A stretch of 64,000 nucleotides of DNA from positions 13,138,101 through 13,202,100 of the forward strand of contig NC_058159.1 in assembly GCF_020080835.1 (NCBI RefSeq), written 5' to 3'. Position numbers and translations under genes: made by a program. This document shows, in pieces, positions 1-11,764 of this stretch (its first letter is position 1; each line of letters begins with the position of its first letter). The DNA is from Cotesia glomerata. Its lineage: Eukaryota > Arthropoda > Insecta > Hymenoptera > Braconidae. The notes beneath the pieces are model-generated. The model was given only the letters and a program-made list of their open reading frames with translations, was not told where the DNA came from and made no database searches.

Positions 1-619
1 AAATTTTCTCTTCTTTTTTGAATCTTTTTTAAATCTTTATTAGTTTTTAAGATATTTGCAAAAAAAAACTCCCCCTTTTTTTTAGTTAATTGTTAATAAC
101 TTTTGCAATTTTTGCAAGTGGAACTTCATTTTTTTCAAAAATCATCTAGATGCCATTCCGAATCGAATGATACCCGAATCATAATTTTCGGAAACTGCTG
201 AAAAAAGCTGACCAAAAAGGCACATGTTGACGAGACTATAAGTACTTTTTAAAATTAAAAAATCTTCATTTTGGAAAAATTTGATCGTTTATGACAGGAC
301 TTAAAATTTATTAATGGTGGGTTTACCATGCATGATTATAGAAAGAGGATGTTTCCCAAATTTATAATAATACATACAATTCATCTTTACGCTAATTTAA
401 TAATAAACATGAATCAACTGGACTTAATGATTTTCTACTACAGTTGGTACATTACAACAAATATTTGAATTTGGGGAAATTTTTTTTTTCATTTCTGCAT
501 GTTTCATGCGAAAATACGTTGAATCCTCAAAAGAAAAATTCTCACGATCTACTTCGGATGTCATAAGGACATGTAATAAAAATTTATTATCTTTTTCTAA
601 GATATCATGTATAATCTAT

Positions 620-1630
620 CCGAACAAAAACAGTTTCACTGTAAAAAAAATCGCGCCAAGTCCACGTTCATAAGACTAGTAGGAAAAAAAAATTTGTTTT
701 TTTCTTTACAAAAATATATAAAATAAAAAAATTAAAAAATCCAAGTAACCGATATGATTGTTTATGATTTTCAGAAATTAAAAAAAATTTTGTTACAAAT
801 TTAAAAATTAAAAAAAAAGTTTGGAACATATTTAGTGTGCGCGGTTGCAAAATTTAAAAACCTTGAAATACACAATGACGCACACCAAGTACGTTCCAAA
901 ATTTTTTTCTTAATTTTTAAATTTATAACAAAATTTTTTTTAATTTCCGAAAATCATAAACAATCATATCGGTTACTTGGATTTTTTAATTTTTTTATTT
1001 TATATATTTTTGTAAAGAAAAAAACAAATTTTTTTTTCTTACTAGTCTTATGAACGTGGACTTGGCGCGATTTCTTTTACAGTGAAACTGTTTCTGTTCG
1101 GATTTTAGTATTTTTTGTAATTATAATAAAAATTTACAATTGGTACCAACTTAATCAAATCTCGCGTTGGTTGCATTTTTTATAGCAAACTATCCCCTTG
1201 AAACTACAGTTTATGTAAAAATAATTCCAGCGCACTCTGGCGGGTGTAGATATCTATTTTTAACTGTAGTTTCCCATCTAATGAAGGATTACTATGCATT
1301 CTCGAATTATTTAGTCTGTGGCAGATCACTTTGCCCATCGAAAAAAAGTCAGGATCGAAATTTTTGCGTTGCTATAGTTTGTGCTGATTAAATTTAATAA
1401 TTTCAAGTAGATTAATTGTTATAAGTGAATATAATTAATTAATAACAGTCAAATAAAGTATGAATTACTGTTATAATATACAATTTAGGAAAAAAAAGTA
1501 CCGTAGAATTAAATAAAATTTTGCAACCTCAAAATACCGTTCTGCTTACAGTAAACACAGTCGGTAGTCTGGCGCTCCGTTTACAGCAGATTTGAACGGA
1601 ACTTGGCGCCAGATTCTACCGAATCTGTGG
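620..1630 (+). mobile_element. Foldback-plus-hairpin element, copy A
   Basis: This is a 1011-bp unit. It starts CCGAACAAAAACAG and its first part (620-1101) is an imperfect palindrome ending in the reverse complement of that start. An AT-rich body of about 530 bp follows. It ends in a hairpin with the arms CGGTAGTCTGGCGC and GCGCCAGATTCTACCG, finishing CTGTGG. AT flanks both ends (618-619 and 1631-1632). The same start, body, end and AT flank recur at 21488-22522 and in longer form at 22909-26673. No protein is encoded. The class is not recognised. Confidence 0.75.
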
Positions 1631-4600
1631 ATTAACCTGTAGAGATGATATAATCTCCTTTTTATTCAGCAAAATTTAAATAACCATCAAATGAATTATA
1701 ATAACAATAACTGTCTCTTCTTTTTTTTTCTGTTACTCTAGGGGCCATATTACTTTTGCACGTCTCAACGCGAAGCATTTGAGTAGTACTTTACTCTCAC
1801 TCTTTCAGGGTTAAGCAACTATCTCGGCTTAAATTTCTTGTATCTTATCTTTTGTGCACTTTGAGTATTAAGGTAAAAGCCCCAATAGATGATCATGTAC
1901 CAGTATTCAAAAATATAGATATACAAATACATGGAGTGATCATGTACTGGTACATGAGCATCTATTGGGGCTTTTACCCTAAATGAGTTGACAAATTTCA
2001 ACAAAAACATTTTTTTATGACAATAGACATATAGTCTAGTCAAGAAGTGAGTTTTCTGCGAAAAATCGTTAGCCTGCTCTTAAAAATATGACGATTGGTG
2101 CATTGGATTCAGAATTTAATTCTGAGAAAGAGGTATTTTTTAATTTATCCGCCATTAAAGATTTCATTTGTTATAAACAAAAAACGAAGAGAAAAAAAGA
2201 GAGTATCCGTTTTGTAGCTATAACTTCGAAAATATTCAAGATATATGAAATTTGAAAAAAGATCTTAAAAGAGGAAAAAATTTTAGTAAAATAAGTCTTG
2301 ACTCCTGGAGTTGTAGCTCCATTATTTATAATTTTAATTTAACGTTGAAAGTTGGGCTCCGTGCGGCCGTTTCGGTGTCTAGGCATTACCGCCAAGCAAA
2401 GTATTCAACACAAAATAATGTTTTTATAACATTCAATATTAATTTAAAAATCTGAATAAATTATGGTGTCATCTAGACACTTGAAGAAATATAGCCCCCA
2501 AAAAAAAATTTTTTAGCTTGATTTTTGCTTAAGTTATTTAATTGTTAATTAACTAATTTTTCGTAGACTTGAGTTTTCATAAAATCTATTATAAAAGTTT
2601 AAAAAATGAGTCTATAATTTTTTTTCCTTTTAGGAGCTCTTATTATATAAATAATGAACAAGATTCCATTGTAAAAGTTTTTTCATTTGCTTATAATGAT
2701 TTTTCAAAGTAATCAAAAATTGAAATATCCGGTTAATGTTATAACTTATAAGAAACTTTTACTTAAAAAAATTTTTTAATTGTTTATAGGGTAGAAATAC
2801 CGTTTGTGGCCACTGTACCATTTATGGCCATTTAATGTTCAAATAAACGATAGAAATGAATTTATATTAATAAACCATTACAAACTCGATTTGTTTTAAT
2901 ATAAATTTTTCAAAACTCAACAAAAATATGGTTATAATATTATAATTTTTTATAAATTAATTCAAATCTTAACTGTCCAAAAACGGTGCTTCTACCCTAA
3001 TTGTTTTTTTCATTTTTCATTAATCATCTTTAATCATCATTAATCAATTTATCATTTTTTTTTAAATCATCATTTACAATTCTCAATATAACTATAAAAA
3101 AAATTTTGTTTTTATTTGAATTTTCATCGTTTATTTTATAAACAATTTGTTATAAACAAATTTCCATTTTCATTTTATTTTTTTTCCGTTGCTTTTAAAA
3201 ATTACAAATTTAGCCATGTGCATCAGATTTGTAAAAAAAATTTTTCTCTATTTTTTATTGAATTTTAAAATACTTTACCTCATCAAAGTTGGAACGGTCA
3301 ACTATTTTATTAACTTATAAATTGTTATAACTTCTAAACTATTGATGATACGGTCTTGGACATTCAAGAAGATCTTTTAGAGAATTTATTGATTCATATA
3401 ATAAATTTTTTATATGATCGATATCTATTATGGTTCAATTTTTATAACCATTTGTTTATAAAAAAATCTGGAAAACGGTTGACCCTCAAGGCACATATTT
3501 ACTCCATAAAATTGTCCTGAATCATAAAAGCTGTAACTTCAATAGTCTAAAAGATATAACCATTTAAAGATTCAAGTAACGAATTTAAAAAAAAAAAAAA
3601 TGTTTATAGAAATTGAACCATAATAGATATCGATCATATGAAAAATTTATTTTATGAATAAATAAATTGTCTAAAAGATCGTCCTCAGTGTCAAAGACCG
3701 TATCATCAATAGTTTAGAAGTTATAACAATTTATAAGTTGATAAAATAGTTGACCGCTTCAATTTTGATAGGGTAAGTATTTTAAAATTCAATAAAAAAT
3801 AGAGAACAATTTTCCTTACAACTTTGATGCACATAGCTGTATTTGTAATTTTTTAAAGCTACGGAAAAAAAATAAAATGAAAATGTAATTTTTCAAATTT
3901 CAAATTTCTTTAATATTTTTGAAATTATAGCTACAAAACGGAGACTCTCCTTTTTTCTCTTCGTTTTTTGTTTATAACAAATGAATTTTTTAATGGTGGA
4001 TAAATTAAAAAATACCTCTTTCTCAGAATTAAATTCTGAATCCAATGCACCAATCGTCATATTTTTAAGAGCAGGCTAACGATTTTTCGCAGAAAACTCA
4101 TTTCTCGACTAGACTATGTCTACTGTCATAAAAAAGTGTTTTTGTTGAAATTTGTCAACTCATTTTGGGTAAAAGCCCCAATAGATGCTCATGTACCAGT
4201 ACATGATCACTCCATATATTTGTATATCTATATTTGTGAATATTGGTACATGATCATCTATTGGGGCTCTCCCTGATAAAAAAAAAAGTATTGAGACAAA
4301 GAAAAAAGTATTGAAAAGTATTGGTTTTCTAGTCAATCCAATACTTTTCAATACTTTTTTCTTCGTCTCAATACTTTTTTTTATTCAGGGCTTACCTTAA
4401 TACTCAAGGTGTACAAAAGATAAAAAAGTTTGGAAAATCCAAAAGTGCACGCCTCATAACGCTCATTCATTTTTTAAGAAAAGAAAAAAATTGATTGTGT
4501 AATTGATTAAAAAAAAAAAAAATTATAATTAACTAATTTCTTACAGAGTATTTTTTATTTTATTTTTTAAATATCGGCGTCCTTTTTTCTTGTCATATAC

Positions 4601-4835
4601 GCACGCAGTCTAAAAAAATCTAGCTTGATCAAGTGGCGCCATAGTTTTCACGTGACAAATAAGAAAAGTTAATTTGGCTTTGTACGGTTGTATCGTAGTG
4701 AATTTTAATAAAAATTCAATTAAAAAAAAAATACGTAAACTAGGCCACTGATATGAAATACGGATCCAGTTCATCGAATTCTTAAACTAATAAAAAAGGT
4801 CCAGTCTTGAAATATTAATTTGTTCGGGAGTAATC

Positions 4836-5083
4836 GTTGGTACATCCAAAATGGGGTGATATCCGGACGTCCACGTAAAATTTTTTCCAAAATAGCAACA
4901 TGAAATAATTTTAGAAAGTAAAAAATGATTTAATTTAAGTGCTTTTTCGGTGTACATCTACTTATATCATTGTATAAGTGTAATATGGTTGTGATAGAAG
5001 CACTTAAAGATCACAAAATTGCTTGACCTTGACAAGTTGAGTATAAAGCACAACCTCACGCGCTTCGCGCTATGAGGCGTGCA
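4836..5083 (+). repeat. Dispersed repeat with GCGC hairpin end, copy 1
   Basis: It is about 80-90% similar by eye to 19863-20127, and its distal half is similar to the reverse complement of 15221-15329. It ends in a hairpin, CCTCACGCGC followed by GCGCTATGAGG, and then GCGTGC. It is non-coding. The copy at 15221 is interrupted by the transposon at 15334-19161. Confidence 0.75.
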
Positions 5084-6037
5084 AAAATACAAGAAATTTA
5101 AGCCGAGATAGTTGCTTGATCTTGAGAGAGTGAAAGTAAAGCACTACTCAAACCCTTCGCGTTTGCAACGTTAGTTTTAGCCGATAAATAAAGTTTTATT
5201 TAATCTATATAATTGATTTTTTTTTATCTCTATGAAAAAATTGTCAAAAGATACCTTTCTGAAAATCAACTCCTTTATTAATGAAATCAAATAAACCCCA
5301 TCCCCAAAACCTTCCATTTTTCTGACCAATAAAAATCCAAAAAATCACCTAATCGCTTTACCATCATTTGTAATTATTCCTATCAATATTAATAAATTAT
5401 CATTTTTATCAAGTAAAATTTTTTTTTGGTATTTAATAAATTTTTCTATATACTAATATTGATTAATATTTATTAGAACTTCGACGACAATTTGATTAGT
5501 ATTAAATAAATTTATTAACTCTGCCTAATATTCGTTTAATTTAATACTAAAAAAATTTTTTTGATTATTTAGTAACATTTAATAAAAATGTCTGAGTACC
5601 TTTCAGACCTTATTTTAAAAAATAAGATCAGGTTCATGTATTTATTACGGCTTGACCTAAAAGTTATAAATTATTAATATTAATATAATATGCTACATAA
5701 ATTAAATTTTTCATGTATATTATTTCAGCTTACACATTCAAAATTTATAATTTTTTACATTTCTTTTCTCGTACGTTTTGGTTTATTAGTCTAGTCAACA
5801 AGTGCCTTTTTGGTCAACTTTTTTCAGCAGTCTCCGAAAATTATGATTGAAGTGTCATTCGGTTCGGACTGGCATCTAGAAGATTTTCGAAAGAAAATGA
5901 AATTCCGCTTGCAAAAATTGCAAAAGTTATTAACAATTAACTAAAAAAAAGGGGTTCTAGTTTTTTGCAAATATCTCTAAAACTAATAAAGATTTTTCAA
6001 ATTTGAAAAAAGATTCAAAAAGAGGAGGAAATTTTCT

Positions 6038-6946
6038 AAAAAAATTTTTGACTCCCGGAATTGTAGGACCAATATTTATAATTTTCCTAGAGGGTTGAAA
6101 ATACGTCCGATAACGGGTACTCCGGTTTGCGCAAGCCACGCCCCCTTCGGACCTTTAATGAATAAATATTATTTAAACTTATTAAATATGAAAATTAAAA
6201 ATTTAAAAAATTCATAAACCTGCAGGATAGATCAATAAACAATAATACGTGGTCAAAAATTTTTATCGCGATTTTTCAATAAGTTATCCATTAATTAATT
6301 AACAATTTTTTGGAGCACGAACATTAACATTGCAAGTACGATAATTGTTAATCCGAGAAAAAATATTTATATATAATTATATATATTTATATATAAATTG
6401 GTTATATATGATTATATATGAAAAATGGCCAAATATAATCATATCTAATCATATATAACAATATTTAATTATATATTTATTACATCTAATTAATTATTGG
6501 GTTAATTTTATGGATATAGTATTTAATATGGTCCTACGCAATTCTCTGTAACCAATTATAATGCAAAAAAAAATTATCTAGCTATAATTTTACGGCTATA
6601 ACACCAGCGGTCACCCATCCAACTATTAACCCTGCTCAATGCTGCTTAATTTTAGTGATCTCCGTGCGTCTTGAAGTTTCTGTCTGCTGTGCTGCTGTCT
6701 TAGATGACAATGATTCTATGATCTACATAATGTATCATATGAGTTTATCATAAATATAATATAAAAATTGATTTTATAATATATTTGGATAGTCATAATT
6801 CATAATTTATTTATTTGACCGAATCTCATTATAATATAATACTTATTTAAATAATAAAATAAATAATGATTTTACTATTAGGTAGTAGCAGAGCAGACCA
6901 AAACATCTCATAGGAAACGTAACAAGACCGCGACAACAGATCATTT
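6038..6946. other. AT-rich intronic sequence, no gene seen
   Basis: It contains a TATA-rich stretch (about 6360-6490) and a piece (6000-6130) resembling 2250-2370. No ORF resembles a known protein. It lies within the presumed synaptotagmin intron. Confidence 0.6.
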
Positions 6947-7884
6947 TAAAATCTTCCAAAACATTCTCATTTGATCACAATCTAAACGTAGATTTTACAA
7001 CTTCCCATATAATTTTAAAACTTTCCAGATCATTCTAGAATTTTCTAGAACATTCTCATTCAATCAGAATCTAAATGTAGATTTTAGAACTTCCCATATC
7101 ATTTTAAAACTTCTCAGATCATTCTAGAAATTTTTAGATCATTCTAGAATTTTCTAGAACAATTTCATTTGATCATAATCTAAACGTAGATTTTAGAACT
7201 TCCCAAATCATTTTAGAACTTCTTAGATCATTCTAGAATTTTCTTGAACTTTCTCATGCAATCAGAATCTAAACTTGGATTTTATAACTTCCTAAATCAT
7301 TTTAGAAACTTCTAGAACATTCTCATTTGATCAGAATCTAAACGTAGATTTTAGAACTTCTCATATCATATCAGAACTTCTCAGATCATTCTAGAATTTT
7401 CTAGAACATTCTCATTCGATCAGAATCTAAACGTCGATTTTATAACTTCCTCGATCATTTGAGAATTTTCTAGAACATTCTCAATTGATCAGAATCTAGA
7501 CGTAGAATTTAGAACTTCCTAGATCATTCTAGAATTTTATAGAACATTCTCAATCGATTAGAATCTAAATGTAGATTTTAGAACTTCCCAGATCATTCTA
7601 GAATTTTCTAGAACATTCTCATTTGATCAGAATCTAAACATAAATTTTATAACTTTCCAGATCATTCTAGACATTTCTGGATCATTCTAGAATTTTCTAG
7701 AACAATTTCATTCGATCAGAATACAAACGTAGATTTTAGAACTTCCCAGATCATTTTCGAATTTTCTAGAACATTCTCATTCGATCAGAATCTATACGTA
7801 GATTTTAGAACTTTCCAGATCTTTCTAGAAATTTCTGGATCATTCTAGAATTTTCTAGAACAATTTCGATCAATCAGAACATCT
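6947..7884. repeat. Minisatellite (70/90-bp units) with TTCTAGAA palindromes
   Basis: About eleven or twelve degenerate units are marked by the recurring word AGAATCTAAACGTAGATTTT at intervals of about 70 bp, or about 86-109 bp where an extra segment is present. Most units contain ATTCTAGAATTTTCTAGAAC, in which TTC and GAA alternate every 5 bp. That is the arrangement of a heat-shock element. Representative matches start near 7032, 7228, 7386, 7594 and 7680. It is non-coding. Confidence 0.85.
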
Positions 7885-8037
7885 TTCAACCCCTGTATCT
7901 TTTACACCCTTATAATTATCGACTTGCAACTACCATAGTGCACGATGGGAATCTTGTACCTATTGCCACATATAAACACTATTCGTCTGCGAAGCGTAGT
8001 TTTGGCTGCAAAGTGAAATATAGGGACACATACCTTC

Positions 8038-8095
<58 letters not shown>

Positions 8096-9440
8096 ATTAA
8101 CTCTGATTTTAAGAATAAGAATAAACAGAAAATTAAAAAAATAATTGTAAAATGTATAGACAAAAATCTGTTTGTGTATTTTTCCATATAATTATTTGTT
8201 CAATAATGAATTTATTTATTTGAGAATATTTATCAGAATAAAAAATATTTTTCGTTTTTTTTTTTATTTTAATATTTAACAAGTCTCAATTCATTAAAAT
8301 AAATATTTATTTTCTGTAATTAACTTAGTTTCAACCTAAAATAATTGACACATAACAAGACATATACATTCATAACAATCACAAGTAAGGTTATGCTTGT
8401 AAACATTAGTAATAGAGTGAGCGCGACTACCGATTTTCGGACTTACTGCTGCCTCGTGTTTCGTTGTCAGTACATGAATACATTTTTCGGCTCGCCGTCG
8501 TAAAGCGCATGCGCGACTCGACCACGACATAAAAGTGAGGCTTTCTGCCATGAAATCGCAGCGGGAACCCCGTACTTTCGACCGGCGTAGTAAGAAAAAG
8601 TTATTCATTAATAAAGTTACGAAAATTTCAGTTTTCGTTATTCTGAAAGTTTCAAAGGACAACCGTTTCTAAACACCGGCCGATTTTGCTCGTCTTTGAA
8701 CTCGTTCAAGGTATTTAACCAAAAAAAAAAGTGTGGAGAGTTTCATAAATATCCTTCAGTTATTGTGGGCAGTACACAGAAAGAAAAATTTCTTTCTGAC
8801 TGGAGAACAAAATTCTTGGCTCAAGAAAATTTTAGGGTGCCTGAAGAAAGACCGAAGTTGTGTTGGCCAAAGTAAAAATTTTTCTTAGAATTCTATTCTT
8901 CGTGGAAGTAATTTTTTCTTCATTTAAATTATCATAAATATTTGATACAATAAATTTTTACATTTGATAAAGATTTTTAGATACTTTAGGGAAGCAGCGC
9001 CACCTACTTCAGCGCCAACTAATAAAAATATTAATGAAAATTTACTATCAAGATATTTAATTTTTTGGAGCAAAAGAGAAATTTTCTCAAGACAAGAAAA
9101 TTTACTTCTATCAAGAACTAAATTTTTTGGAGCAAGAAGCTGAATTTTCTCAAAACAACGAGATTTTCTTGACTTATAAGTTTATTTATAAAGAAATTTT
9201 CTTGGATCAATATACGTATTTCTTAAAGCAAGAGAATTAATTTTGTTGCAATAAGTGAAATTTCTTGTGTCAAAAAAAATTTTTTTTTTACTCAAGAAAA
9301 TAATTAGGAAGAAAAATATTTTCTTAGCCGCGTTATATATCCTACATGGACATAGTGGATTGAATGCCAAATCAAATTCAAATTTTTTTGAAATACCTAA
9401 AAGAAAAGACTACAGAGACATAAGTTGATAGTTATAAAGA
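7885..9440. other. Intronic sequence with (TA)n and a GC-richer patch
   Basis: A (TA)n microsatellite of about 50 bp lies at 8043-8092. A locally GC-rich patch at about 8400-8660 contains the palindrome GCGCATGCGC. The open frame through it on the minus strand (108 codons) matches no family I recognise. 8760-9330 holds degenerate short repeats with phrases such as TTTTTTGGAGCAA and GAAATTTTCTC. No gene is supported. Confidence 0.5.
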
Positions 9441-10579
9441 TTAATAGGAAAAACTAAATTTTTCAAATTCTGAAAAATCAAATAAAAAATATGAGCCATG
9501 ATAGGCCCACTGTCAAACCAGGCTTAAAAAGTTGCGGAAAATATATTATATGGGTTTATTGTGACAAATTTTCAGGATAATCAAATTATGCATGATTTTT
9601 AGAAAACGTCTTCGAAATTTTGAAACTAAAATAAAATAATAGAGAAAAATTTTTCGAAAAATTCTTTTTTTTTTTTCTTTTCAAGAAACTTTATTTTTGA
9701 AAATTCGATATCTTTGAAGCTTTTGAAGTTTTTTTTTTAAATGAGTATGAAATTTCGTCTGAGGGTGTGTCAAAATAAAGGACCTGTCACAATTGGAGTG
9801 CTTAATATTGACATTTAAAGGTAGTAAGTCGAAATTTTCCATTTTTCATTAAAATAACATGGAAAAAAATTTGAAAAACGGTTAGCCCTGTAGGCCATCC
9901 CTGAAATTTCCCGCTATGTACGAGCTCAAAAAGATCGAAAAATGATCTATTCCAAAGATTAATTTTTATCTACCAAACGATCAGACGTGAAATTTTGGAG
10001 TAATGTAACAAATACTTTTTTCCGAACAGAAATTTCGGAGTTATGTAAATAGAACGCTTTTTTCCAAATTTTTTGACAACGATATCTTTTGAACGGATCA
10101 ACTGATTTCAACTTGGTTTGCGGCAATCGAGGTCGATTTTGAGGTTAAGAGCTGATGAGATTCAGCAATCGGTCAACACACTATTTTTGAAATTATTCTA
10201 AAAAAATTTTTTTTTGAAAATTTTAATTTTGAGAATTCTCAATATCTACCCACCTGAATTTGATTTAAACTCACAGAAAATCTAATGGCAACGAAACTCT
10301 TCCGAAAAGTTATTCTAAAAAAACAACATTTGAAAAAGTTTTTTTTTCGTAGTTTTTTTGAGATTTCTCAAAATCTATCGTTATGAATCGGTCCAAATCG
10401 TAGAGTAATCATTTAAACACATTAGGCCTTTTTATAGAGCGATAAATTTCCTACAAAAATAGATCATCCTCATTTGACAATATTTATTTTTCAATGAGAT
10501 AGAAAATTATTTTTAAAAAATTAGAAAAACGGTAGACCCTGAAGGCCATCCGTGCAACTTCCCGCTCATTTCATACCTA

Positions 10580-10776
10580 CACAGTAAAAAATTTTGCGTC
10601 ATTGCGTCAAAAAATTTTGTGTTAAATGTTTAACACTTTTATGTGTAAATTTAACATTTATTGTGTGAAATTAACACAGAAAAGTGTTAAATTAACACAA
10701 AAAAGTGTTAAATATTTAACATAAAAATTTTTAACACAAAATTTTTTGACGCATTGACGCAAAATTTTTTACTGTG
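10580..10776. mobile_element. Palindromic MITE with TA target duplication
   Basis: This 197-bp element has near-perfect inverted arms starting CACAGTAAAAAATTTTG, with TGCGTCA in each arm, and a TA on each side. The sibling host repeat near 28255 has the same flanking sequence with a single TA and no insert. That is a direct empty site. TA duplication is the mark of the Tc1/mariner superfamily. No transposase is present. Confidence 0.85.
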
Positions 10777-10803
10777 TAGGCGCTTAAAATTGCACTAATG
10801 ATG

Positions 10804-10905
10804 TTTTTGAGCTCTCCGAGCTCAAAAATACTATTTATGTGTTATTTTGAGCTCTCTGAGCTTAAAGAGATAACTTTTTATGCTTTTGAGCTCTTCGAGC
10901 TCAAA
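10804..10905. repeat. Three GAGCTC palindromes
   Basis: Three copies of TTTTGAGCTC, two or three bases, then GAGCTCAAA (the middle one reads GAGCTTAAA) are spaced about 40 bp apart. A related palindrome lies near 20148. All are next to the dispersed AACGGTTGACC repeat, so they are probably part of that repeat family. Confidence 0.7.
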
Positions 10906-10969
10906 GGTCTGATAGAAGTTTGATAAAACACAATTTTTCAAATTTTTAAACCGCAATAACTTTTGAATG

Positions 10970-11708
10970 AAAGTGCCGAGGAACTCAGAGCTAAAGAACG
11001 GCAGAACAGCATCGCACGATGGCAATTGCAGTGGGACGCCGCGACAACAGGGAGATGGACACACCGTCTCATACCGAATATCGACGTTTGGCTAAACCGA
11101 AGTCATGGCGAGGTCAATTACTATCTGACGCAGTTGTTGTCAGGAAATGGATGTTTTCGGACGTATCTTCACCACTTCAAGCATGATGATTCACCGGAGT
11201 GCCCGTCCTGCCCAGGAATCAATGAAGACGCGGAGCACGTTTTCTTTGAGTGCCCACGATTTTACCCACAGCGAGATGAGCTGGAGATGATCCTAAAGAA
11301 GAAAATCCAACCAGAAACAATAGTAGAAGCAATTTTGTCATCAAGAGCCTCCTGGAACGCCATCAGCACATTTGAAACAGAAGTCCTCATAGACTTGCGT
11401 TCCATCGAAAGAAGAAGAGCAAATGACAACAACTAGAAGAAAGGTAAAATAACACCTCAGTTACCAGAAGAAAGAGCAGTAGCTAGATCCTCCCCTCACG
11501 AAGTAATGCCTAACGGCGGTTTCCATGAGGGATTAGGGGAAAGAGAAAAAGGGGCTTAGGGTTTAGTGGGTAGGGGCGCTAGCGTCGAGTTTTAGTATGA
11601 CACTGCGTCGAATCACCACATATCCAGGCCAAACAACTATGCCTAGAATTCGTAAAAAGGATTCCCCCCCCCTTAAAACAAAAAAAACAAAAAAACCCCC
11701 CCCCCCCC

Positions 11709-11710
<2 letters not shown>
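10970..11710 (+). mobile_element. 5'-truncated R1-clade retrotransposon (3' end of ORF2 and 3' UTR)
   Basis: This is nearly identical to about 37745-38470, the 3' end of the element at 30322-38470. The open frame to the stop at 11434-11436 is the C-terminal part of ORF2. It carries the zinc-knuckle-like motif CPSC, then H, then FFECPRF that is characteristic of R1-clade ORF2. The 3' UTR and an A-rich end follow. Then comes a (CA)n(TA)n tract (about 11711-11763), and then sequence shared with the downstream flank of the larger copy. 5' truncation is usual for target-primed reverse transcription. It is inactive by itself. Confidence 0.88.

Positions 11711-11764
<54 letters not shown>

Larger units (their letters stand above)
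1..6037. repeat. Nested long inverted repeats (foldback cluster)
   Basis: Outer arms: bases 1-238 are the approximate reverse complement of about 5793-6037. Inner arms: about 1741-2230 pair with about 3930-4420, the segment about 3240-3480 pairs with about 3600-3850, and the stretch near 1741-1850 also pairs with 5090-5165. The centre of symmetry is near 3540. A shorter pair of hairpins bounded by GCCCCAATAGATG lies at about 1872-1978 and 4169-4270. No coding capacity is visible. The left outer arm runs off the window. This looks like foldback or TIR transposons inserted in each other. Confidence 0.7.
9440..10969. repeat. Dispersed repeat containing an AACGGTTGACC...AACTTCCCGC phrase
   Basis: A phrase of the type AAAACGGTTGACCCTGAAGG, then GCCATCCCTGC, then AACTTCCCGCT occurs near 9880 and 10530. 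It recurs near 15140 and 28200, and in reverse near 20210. A second module near 10075-10145 (ACGATATCT, then GGTTTGCGGCAATCGA) recurs in reverse near 57110-57190. The block hosts a MITE (10580-10776) and the truncated retrotransposon at 10970. It is non-coding. Confidence 0.6.

Noticed and set aside
1167..1391. 74-codon plus-strand ORF in the body of foldback copy A
   Set aside because: The corresponding region of copy B is not kept open, so it is not a conserved gene.
7960..8187. Minus-strand open frame with an Ile-Tyr run
   Set aside because: It is only the (TA)n microsatellite read as codons.
8336..8662. 108-codon minus-strand ORF with several cysteines
   Set aside because: It has no recognisable domain, splice context or family resemblance. 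Chance openness in a GC-richer patch is likely.
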